This document shows, in pieces, positions 1 to 4,933 of a stretch of 5,650 nt of DNA. This DNA is from Deltaproteobacteria bacterium (lineage in GTDB: Bacteria > Desulfobacterota > DAOWOC01). The stretch spans positions 1 through 5,650 of the forward strand of contig DAOWOC010000086.1 in the NCBI GenBank assembly GCA_030642225.1. The letters are read 5' to 3'. The translations under genes and the position numbers were made by a program. The notes below the pieces were generated by a model. That model did no database searches. It saw only the letters and a program-made list of their open reading frames with translations, and was not told where the DNA came from. Numbering within the stretch: the first letter of the stretch is position 1; every line of letters starts with the position of its first letter.

Positions 1-601
1 CTTTGGCAAGTGGCTCGGGACACAGACCTGCCTTAATACCTGTTGCAACTATCCCTGTTCCAAGTGGCTTGGTCAATATAATTAAATCGCCGGAACGTGC
101 TCCCCTGTTGGCAAAAATTCTGTCAGGATGCACAACTCCTGTGACCGACAGACCGAACTTGAGTTCATCATCCTCAACCGAATGACCTCCCACAAGTAAT
201 GCCCCTGACTCATTTACCTTGTCAAGGGCGCCCTTTAAAATAAGTCTCAGTTCCCCTGTATCCATATTTTTTGCAGGGAAGCAGGCAATGTTCATGACCG
301 TAAGCGGCCTGCCACCCATTGCATACACATCACTCAGGGAATTGGCCGCTGCAATCTGACCGAACATATATGGATCATCAACAACAGGGGTAAAAAAATC
401 AAGTGTCTGCACAAGCGCCAGGTCAGGGGCAATTCTAAAGACACCTGCGTCATCGGCATCTTCAAGGCCTATCAGTAAATCAGGATGCACTGGGAGCTTC
501 ATCCCTTTCAAAAGATCATGCAAGTCACCCGGACTCAGTTTGGCTGCTCAACCGGATGTTTTTGCGCGTTTTGTCAATCTTATTTTTTCTTCTATAGACA
601 T
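1..601 (-). CDS. selD: Selenide, water dikinase SelD, selenocysteine-containing; 3' end beyond the window
   Basis: Makes selenophosphate from selenide and ATP, the selenium donor for selenocysteine and selenouridine synthesis in the cytoplasm. Read from ATG 601-599, the frame stays open to the window edge for about 200 codons, with one in-frame TGA at codon 18 (550-548). The context is T-S-G-[TGA]-A-A-K-L-S-P, matching the family's catalytic Cys/Sec followed three residues later by the essential Lys (Lys21). Downstream come the DADDAGVF segment (about 48-55, Mg-ATP binding), [25 protein letters not shown] and GGHS, all SelD hallmarks, so TGA is read as selenocysteine. Family length is near 345, so roughly 145 residues lie to the left. 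The start is supported by GAGAAGG just upstream, overlapping the end of the preceding gene, whose stop is three bases away; the two are probably cotranscribed. A nonsense mutation is unlikely, since it would fall exactly on the Sec position. Confidence 0.95.
521..537 (-). promoter_or_regulatory. Candidate bacterial SECIS hairpin in selD
   Basis: Starting 11 bases after the TGA, the mRNA can form a six-pair stem, UGAGUC with GACUUG (two G-U pairs at the base), closed by a five-base loop CGGGU. The loop begins 17 bases after the TGA and has G at its second position, which fits my recollection of the bacterial SECIS consensus (short apical stem, early loop G, loop roughly 16-37 bases from UGA). 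It would bind SelB carrying Sec-tRNA. The pairing is seen in the sequence; its function is inferred. The stem is short and weak, so the exact structure is uncertain. Confidence 0.55.
548..550 (-). other. In-frame TGA selenocysteine codon of selD
   Basis: The TGA at codon 18 of selD replaces the catalytic cysteine codon. Both flanks are coding and conserved: an N-terminal [11 protein letters not shown] segment before it, and AAK plus the full SelD core after it, in the same frame with no shift. Known SelD proteins carry either Cys or Sec here, so this is recoding, not a stop. Confidence 0.93.
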
Positions 602-604
602 CTT

Positions 605-1090
605 TTACCTTCTCAATGTAGCAATTAAACGATTGGTATTCAAAACAATATCAAAGGCTGCCAATGGATCAGCCACAAGAATATCGCATGCATCCATCGC
701 CTCTTTTGACGCTCCTTCAGGCCCGATAACGCAAACACCAAGCGCTGCCTCCCTGAGCATCAGCACATCATTGTTACCGTTTCCCATGGTAATTGTACTG
801 TCACTTCCCAATGATATTAAAAAATCAAGCTTTTCAATAGAACCTGTTTCCTGTTTAATCTTAAGTATAGTAACCTCATCACAGGATTTTTTAAGCGATT
901 CAGCTGTATTATTGGTGTCTGCGGTCAAAATATAAAGATCAAATATCTTACTTAGCTTTTTCAGTCTTTCCTGAACCCCATAAACAAGGATACCGTCAAG
1001 CGCAAGTGTGCCGTTTAAATCCATTAAAATATTTTTTATACTGTATCCTTTTGTCCCTGGGGGCAAAAGCTTTATCCCTGTTTTTTCCAT
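605..1090 (-). CDS. HAD-superfamily phosphatase-like protein, 'soluble P-type ATPase' type
   Basis: A 161-residue cytoplasmic HAD-fold protein with no signal peptide or membrane segment. Motif I is DLNGTLA at 24-30 (nucleophile Asp24), motif II is the Thr of ILTADT (Thr56), the motif III lysine is probably one of Lys77, Lys79 or Lys87, and motif IV is GNGNND at 103-108, close to the GDGxND of P-type ATPase P domains. The second motif I acid is Asn26, as I recall for the whole COG4087-like group, so it is not a defect of this copy. There is almost no cap between motifs I and II, so the substrate may be large or phosphoprotein-like; the true substrate is unknown. The C-terminal NRLIATLRR tail also fits the group. 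The gene ends three bases before selD, and its last codons supply the selD ribosome-binding site, so the two are probably translated from one mRNA. Its own start has only a weak AAGGG about 12 bases upstream. Confidence 0.85.
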   Translation of the reverse strand: MEKTGIKLLPPGTKGYSIKNILMDLNGTLALDGILVYGVQERLKKLSKIFDLYILTADTNNTAESLKKSCDEVTILKIKQETGSIEKLDFLISLGSDSTITMGNGNNDVLMLREAALGVCVIGPEGASKEAMDACDILVADPLAAFDIVLNTNRLIATLRR

Positions 1091-1130
1091 AATATTTTTT
1101 AACCCTTATTCTTATCTGTGATATCTGGTT

Positions 1131-1151
1131 TAAGATGAGATTGTTATCTTA
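1131..1151. repeat. Short inverted repeat in the divergent intergenic region
   Basis: TAAGAT at 1131-1136 and ATCTTA at 1146-1151 form a six-base inverted repeat around a nine-base centre, between the divergent HAD-selD and purB units and overlapping the candidate purB -35. It could be a regulator site or chance in AT-rich DNA. It has no U-tract, so it does not look like a terminator. Confidence 0.25.
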
Positions 1152-1170
1152 TCCTTATATGTGTTATAGA
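1141..1170 (+). promoter_or_regulatory. Candidate sigma70-type promoter for purB-pyrE
   Basis: TTGTTA (1141-1146, four of six matches to TTGACA) lies 18 bases before TATAGA (1165-1170, four of six matches to TATAAT). The -10 carries an extended TG at 1162-1163. Transcription would begin near 1177, giving a leader of about 29 bases before the purB ATG, too short for a riboswitch. Pattern match by eye only. Confidence 0.35.
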
Positions 1171-1205
1171 ATAATCTGAAAAAATTGTCTATAAAAGAGG
1201 TAAAA

Positions 1206-2504
1206 ATGATTCCAAGATACAGCAGAAAAGAAATGGCTTCTATTTGGGATGAGGAAAATAAATTTTCCATCTGGCTTAAGATTGAGATACTCGCAGCCGA
1301 GGCAATGGCTGAGCACGGGATAATACCCAAAGATGCCGTCACAAAAATAAAGGCAGGGGCAGGATTTGATGTTGAACGCATCAATCAGATTGAAAAAGAG
1401 ACCAGGCATGATGTAATAGCCTTTTTGACAAATGTTGCAGAGCACGCCGGTCAGTCTGCGCGTTATCTGCACCAGGGTATGACATCATCGGATGTCCTTG
1501 ACACATGTCTTAGTGTTCAGCTGACACAGGCAGCGGATATCCTTTTATCCGATATTGACCGCATCATGGATATACTTAAAAAACGGGCTTTTGAACATAA
1601 AGAGACTGTTATGATAGGCCGCTCCCACGGGATTCATGCAGAGCCTACAACATTTGGTCTTAAGCTTGCCCTGTGGCATGATGAGATGAAGCGCAACCGG
1701 GTCCGGCTTGAACATGCCCGCACAGATATCGCTGTGGGCAAGATATCAGGCGCAGTAGGGACTTTTGCCCATCTCCCGCCTGATATTGAAACCTATGTCT
1801 GCAAAAAATTAGGGCTTGCTCCGGCGCCAGTCTCAACGCAAATAATCCAGAGGGACAGGCACGCTGCTTTTATGTCATGCCTGGGTTTGATTGCCTCAAC
1901 CATGGAAAAAATTGCTGTAGAAATACGCCATCTCCAGCACACGGAGGTATCGGAGGTAGAGGAATATTTTCATGCGGGGCAGAAGGGTTCGTCTGCAATG
2001 CCCCATAAAAGAAACCCTGTACTTTCTGAAAATATCACCGGCCTGGCGCGGATTGTAAGATCTGCTGTAATCCCTGCAATGGAAAACATCCCGCTCTGGC
2101 ATGAAAGAGATATCAGCCATTCTTCAGTAGAGAGGATGATCTGTCCCGATGCCACTGTTACTCTTGATTTCGGGCTAAATCGTCTTGCAGGACTCCTTGA
2201 AAAACTTATTGTTTATCCTGAAAATATGAAAAAGAATCTTAATAAACTCAGCGGGCTTATCCATTCTCAGCAGATACTTTTACTGCTCACTCAAAAAGGG
2301 GCATCAAGGGAGCTTGCCTACAGGTATGTGCAAAAAAATGCCATGAAGGTCTGGGAACACGGGGCAAATTTCAAGGACCAACTGCTTGAAGATAAAGATA
2401 TTCTGGAATATTTAACTGTTGATGATATAAAAAGCCAATTTGATCTTGCTTATCATCTAAAACATGTTGATACAATTTTTAAAAGGGTTTTTGGCGGGGT
2501 ATAA
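1206..2504 (+). CDS. purB: Adenylosuccinate lyase
   Basis: Splits SAICAR to AICAR and fumarate in purine synthesis, and adenylosuccinate to AMP and fumarate; a cytoplasmic homotetramer of the fumarase/aspartase superfamily. The 432-residue length is normal. His68 in TRHDVIAF, TSSD at 93-96, the general acid His141 in GRSHGIHAEPTTFG, and the signature loop GSSAMPHKRNP at 261-271 (catalytic Ser262/263, Lys268) all sit at the positions I know from the Bacillus subtilis-type enzyme, so it should be active. I chose ATG 1206 because AAGAGG (1195-1200) lies five bases before it and the protein then begins MIPRYSRKEM, as in homologues; a TTG seven codons upstream has no ribosome-binding site. It is first in a plus-strand unit, with pyrE beginning two bases after its stop. 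Confidence 0.97.
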   Translation: MIPRYSRKEMASIWDEENKFSIWLKIEILAAEAMAEHGIIPKDAVTKIKAGAGFDVERINQIEKETRHDVIAFLTNVAEHAGQSARYLHQGMTSSDVLDTCLSVQLTQAADILLSDIDRIMDILKKRAFEHKETVMIGRSHGIHAEPTTFGLKLALWHDEMKRNRVRLEHARTDIAVGKISGAVGTFAHLPPDIETYVCKKLGLAPAPVSTQIIQRDRHAAFMSCLGLIASTMEKIAVEIRHLQHTEVSEVEEYFHAGQKGSSAMPHKRNPVLSENITGLARIVRSAVIPAMENIPLWHERDISHSSVERMICPDATVTLDFGLNRLAGLLEKLIVYPENMKKNLNKLSGLIHSQQILLLLTQKGASRELAYRYVQKNAMKVWEHGANFKDQLLEDKDILEYLTVDDIKSQFDLAYHLKHVDTIFKRVFGGV

Positions 2505-2506
2505 TT

Positions 2507-3067
2507 ATGAAACAGGATAAAGAAGAGTTGCGTCTGCTTATAAAGCAGAGATCCTATGAGAAAAAAGATGTAACCCTTGCATCAGGGAAAAAAAGTGATT
2601 TTTATGTGGATGCCAAACAGACGACACTCTCTGCGAAAGGGGCTTTTTTAACCGGCAGGGTCATGTATGCCATGCTGATCAATCCTGAATTGCCACAGGT
2701 CCAGGCAGTTGGAGGAGTCACAATGGGGGCCGACCCAATGGTAACAGCAATATCAATTGAAAGTTTTTATAAAAATAATCCAATAGATGCATTTATTATC
2801 AGAAAAGAAACCAAGGGGTATGGTAAAAATCTTATGGTAGAAGGCAGAAAATTTATCCCCGACGGAACGCATGTAGCGATTATTGAAGATGTTGTAACAA
2901 CAGGCGGAAGCCTTGTAAAGGCAATAAATAATGCTATAAGAGAGGGATTAATCGTTAAAAGGGTTCTTGCGCTTGTGGACAGAATGGAAGGCGGGCGTGA
3001 AAATATCGCTAATGCAGGTTATAATCTGGAGGCAGTATTTATTAGACATGACATAAGAGAGGGATAA
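2507..3067 (+). CDS. pyrE: Orotate phosphoribosyltransferase
   Basis: Transfers ribose phosphate from PRPP to orotate, giving OMP, the fifth step of pyrimidine synthesis; cytoplasmic, normally a dimer. At 186 residues it is of normal length. SGKKSDFYVD (26-35) matches the usual N-terminal SGxxSxxYxD segment, FIIRKETKGYGKN (96-108) is the lysine-rich flexible-loop region, and VAIIEDVVTTGGS (123-135) is the type I PRPP-binding signature with its acidic pair, so it looks active. The ATG lies two bases after the purB stop and uses a GGCGGGG stretch inside the purB tail as ribosome-binding site, which implies translational coupling. Pairing a purine gene with a pyrimidine gene suggests joint supply of nucleotides. 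Confidence 0.96.
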   Translation: MKQDKEELRLLIKQRSYEKKDVTLASGKKSDFYVDAKQTTLSAKGAFLTGRVMYAMLINPELPQVQAVGGVTMGADPMVTAISIESFYKNNPIDAFIIRKETKGYGKNLMVEGRKFIPDGTHVAIIEDVVTTGGSLVKAINNAIREGLIVKRVLALVDRMEGGRENIANAGYNLEAVFIRHDIREG

Positions 3068-3085
3068 TTAAAAACAGGTTTAGAT

Positions 3086-4012
3086 ATGATTCTTAAAAAA
3101 TTATTTATTATTAAATGTGGTTTTATACACAATGCAGTATTGAGCATATTTATAATAACAGCGGGTTTATGCCTTTCAAACTGCAACACATATACGCACA
3201 CAGGACATAAAGCAAATATATTATTTGCTGATCAGGAGAAAAAAGAGACTCTTTATACAATCAAACACTCTATAGCAGTTGCCGGTATTACTGATGAAAC
3301 AGGCGGGAACTGGTGGAACCCTGCAATCGGAACAGGAATATCCGAAATGCTTTCAACTGCACTGTTTTATACCAATCATTATATTGTTTTAGAATACAGG
3401 GATACTGATTATATATCACAAGAGGAGGATATTTATAAAGAAACGGACGATAAAAATTTAACCGGACCGCTGCCATCAGAGCTCATAATAAGAGGCAACA
3501 TTATATCATTTAATCCTGCTGTTTACAACAGATCTGGCAGGCTTACAAGGCAATCCAATATTACCCTTAATCTGACAATAATTGAAACAGCATCCTTACA
3601 TAAAATAACGAAATTTACTGCAACAGGGACATCGGATGATCCTGATATAAATGACAATTTTACAGGATTTAACGGCTGTTTTGATGAATGGATAAATACT
3701 CCTGAATGTAAAGCCATTAAATCCTGTATAACCAGGGCTATTAAAACAATAGTTATAAAAACAGATGCATGGTATTTGAATAAAGAGGAAAACAGGTTAC
3801 AGACGCAGGGCTCAGAGGAAAATATGGGGCAGTTTATTACAGTGATTGCTGAACGTGCCAACACAAGAAAAGGCCCGGGCACAAAGAATGATATTAAATG
3901 TGTTGTTACAAAAGGAGAAAGGTTTAAACTAGTCGGGAAAAAGGGCAGCTGGTATAAAATTTTGCTGCAATCAGGAGAAATTGCCTGGATATATAAAACA
4001 TTAATAAAATAA
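3086..4012 (+). CDS. Exported CsgG-like protein with C-terminal bacterial SH3 domain
   Basis: A 308-residue protein in three parts. Residues 1-33 look like a signal peptide: Lys4-Lys5, then a hydrophobic stretch at 17-31, then LSNC at 30-33, which would be a lipobox with an unusual Asn at -1. Residues about 60-175 resemble the CsgG/curli-assembly lipoprotein family: IAVAGITDETG, then WWNPAIGTGISEMLSTAL, then YIVLEYRD, later ELIIRGNIISF. After a Cys-bearing stretch (Cys198, 208, 214) and a polar linker, 251-308 read as a bacterial SH3 domain (ANTRKGPGT, then GSWYKILL and GEIAWIYK), which commonly binds peptidoglycan or protein. This suggests a periplasmic or outer-membrane-anchored protein contacting the cell wall; its role is unknown. 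No curli subunit gene is visible. It follows pyrE by 18 bases with AGG seven bases before its ATG, so it is probably in the same unit, yet the DNA is visibly richer in A+T than purB. Confidence 0.75.
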   Translation: MILKKLFIIKCGFIHNAVLSIFIITAGLCLSNCNTYTHTGHKANILFADQEKKETLYTIKHSIAVAGITDETGGNWWNPAIGTGISEMLSTALFYTNHYIVLEYRDTDYISQEEDIYKETDDKNLTGPLPSELIIRGNIISFNPAVYNRSGRLTRQSNITLNLTIIETASLHKITKFTATGTSDDPDINDNFTGFNGCFDEWINTPECKAIKSCITRAIKTIVIKTDAWYLNKEENRLQTQGSEENMGQFITVIAERANTRKGPGTKNDIKCVVTKGERFKLVGKKGSWYKILLQSGEIAWIYKTLIK

Positions 4013-4075
4013 TTTACTTTTTGAGATTAATGATTATTTTTATTAAGTTGTCATTATTAAATTAAAAAATAAAAC

Positions 4076-4081
4076 AGGAGG
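4076..4081 (+). promoter_or_regulatory. Strong Shine-Dalgarno site for the Nfu gene
   Basis: A full AGGAGG lies six bases before ATG 4088. It is the best ribosome-binding site in the window and suggests high translation of the small Fe-S protein. The rest of the 75-base gap from 4013 is AT-rich, and I see neither a clear terminator nor a convincing promoter in it. Confidence 0.8.
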
Positions 4082-4087
4082 AAAAAA

Positions 4088-4324
4088 ATGACTGGTGAAG
4101 AGATGAAAACAAAGGTGTTAAATGCCCTTAATTTAGTGCGTCCTTCCCTGCAACGGGATGGTGGAGATGTGGAGTTGATAAATATTGAAGATAATGGGAT
4201 CGTGAAAGTTAAGCTCACAGGCGCATGTGCCGGATGCCCCATGTCACAAATGACCCTTAAAAACGGGATAGAAGCCTTTTTAAAAAAAGAAATCCCGGAA
4301 GTGACAGCGGTTGAAGGTGTATAA
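4088..4324 (+). CDS. Nfu-type (NifU C-terminal domain) iron-sulfur scaffold/carrier protein
   Basis: A 78-residue protein made of a single NifU C-terminal domain. The N-terminal half has VRPSLQRDGGDVEL (17-30), the family's RPxLxxDGGD signature. The cluster ligands are Cys47 and Cys50 in GACAGCPMS, and the tail IPEVTAVEGV closes the domain. Two subunits would bridge one [4Fe-4S] cluster and hand it to apoproteins in the cytoplasm. No NifU N-terminal or A-type domain is fused, so this is the short stand-alone form common in anaerobes. The start is fixed by AGGAGG six bases upstream. It could share an mRNA with the upstream unit or have its own promoter; the sequence does not decide. No hairpin terminator follows it, and the 4325-4407 gap holds only AT-rich DNA. 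Confidence 0.93.
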   Translation: MTGEEMKTKVLNALNLVRPSLQRDGGDVELINIEDNGIVKVKLTGACAGCPMSQMTLKNGIEAFLKKEIPEVTAVEGV

Positions 4325-4407
4325 TATACATTCTGTTTTTTTGTAATTGCCCGGTTATATATTAATGCCCTGGATTTTTAATATTTTTTATTTAAATGGG
4401 GTCCGAG

Positions 4408-4869
4408 ATGTTGAAAAAAATTATCTTTTTTTTATTGTTAGTTTTTATCTTCCCTGCTCTTTGTTTTGGGTGGCAAGCCAGGGTCACTGAAATAATAAGC
4501 GGAGATACAATAAAAGTTCTGCATAATGAGGGATTAAAAACTATAACTCTCTATGGTATTGAATGTCCAGGGGGGCAACAGCCTTACTCAAAAGAAGCCG
4601 CAGAGTTCATAACCGGATTTATCCTGGGGCAAACTATTGAGGTCGACCCCATACTCTCGAACAGGCAAGGTGGTATAACCGGCATTGTCTATTTTAAAGA
4701 TCAATGTCTTAATGAAGAGTTGATAAAAGCAGGGCTTGCATGGGTATCACTTAAAACAGCAAGAATAACCAAAATACGTGTTGTCTGGCGCGGCCTTGAA
4801 AGCGAGGCAAAAAAAACAGGCATGGGACTATGGAGTGATCCAGATCCAATACCACCATGGAAATTCTGA
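4408..4869 (+). CDS. Exported staphylococcal-nuclease-fold protein, active site probably degenerate
   Basis: A 153-residue protein from ATG 4408: Lys3-Lys4, a hydrophobic stretch to about residue 21 (signal peptide, cleavage probably before Trp22), then one SNase/TNase domain. Seen: IISGDTIKV with the metal-site Asp33, TLYGIECPG, LNEELIKAGLAWV, and the typical ending GLWSDPDPIPPWKF. Aligned by eye to Staphylococcus nuclease, Asp21 is kept, Asp40 is replaced by Glu52, but Arg35 is replaced by Thr47, Glu43 by Gly55 and Arg87 by Gly89. Both phosphate-binding arginines and the general base are thus missing, so nuclease activity is doubtful; the frame is otherwise intact and of normal length, arguing against a decaying gene. 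It may bind ligand or nucleic acid without cleaving. A start at ATG 4396 is possible, but GGGG (4398-4401) sits well for 4408. The gene converges on fabH. Confidence 0.82.
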   Translation: MLKKIIFFLLLVFIFPALCFGWQARVTEIISGDTIKVLHNEGLKTITLYGIECPGGQQPYSKEAAEFITGFILGQTIEVDPILSNRQGGITGIVYFKDQCLNEELIKAGLAWVSLKTARITKIRVVWRGLESEAKKTGMGLWSDPDPIPPWKF

Positions 4870-4876
4870 TAATAAA

Positions 4877-4901
4877 AAACCTGGCCCATATGGCCAGGTT
4901 T
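4877..4901. terminator. Bidirectional intrinsic terminator between the SNase-like gene and fabH
   Basis: A perfect ten-pair stem (AAACCTGGCC at 4877-4886 with GGCCAGGTTT at 4892-4901) encloses a five-base loop. Read on the minus strand it runs into TTTTTTATT, a good U-tract for ending the fabH transcript. On the plus strand the U-run is only three, so termination of the SNase-like gene is weaker. It starts eight bases after the plus-strand stop. Confidence 0.9.
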
Positions 4902-4933
4902 ACAATGTGAAAATAATTTTCTGTCTGTTTTGT

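Noticed and set aside
1..547. selD as a pseudogene or as a shorter gene starting after the TGA, for example at Met34
   Set aside because: The TGA lies at the family's Cys/Sec site, the upstream codons match SelD N-termini and the ATG at 601 has a good ribosome-binding site, so recoding explains everything.
540..935. Plus-strand open frame of 131 codons opposite the HAD and selD genes
   Set aside because: It is antisense to two well-supported genes, has no family resemblance and no ribosome-binding site; likewise the other open frames opposite purB, the CsgG-like gene and the SNase-like gene.
1185..1205. TTG start seven codons upstream of the chosen purB ATG
   Set aside because: It has no ribosome-binding site, whereas ATG 1206 has AAGAGG five bases upstream and gives the normal PurB N-terminus.
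3173..3184. Firm lipoprotein call for the CsgG-like protein
   Set aside because: The candidate lipobox LSNC has Asn at -1 and the alternative Cys29 has Leu at -1; neither is canonical, so lipidation is left open.
4013..4087. Promoter for the Nfu gene (TTGTCA at 4048-4053)
   Set aside because: The only -10-like sequence at proper spacing falls on the Shine-Dalgarno site, leaving no leader; a TTGAGA at 4021 also lacks a good partner.
4396..4407. ATG 4396 as the SNase-like start
   Set aside because: Its upstream is pure AT with no Shine-Dalgarno sequence, and it would add MGSE before the signal peptide; GGGG at 4398-4401 fits ATG 4408 better. Not excluded.
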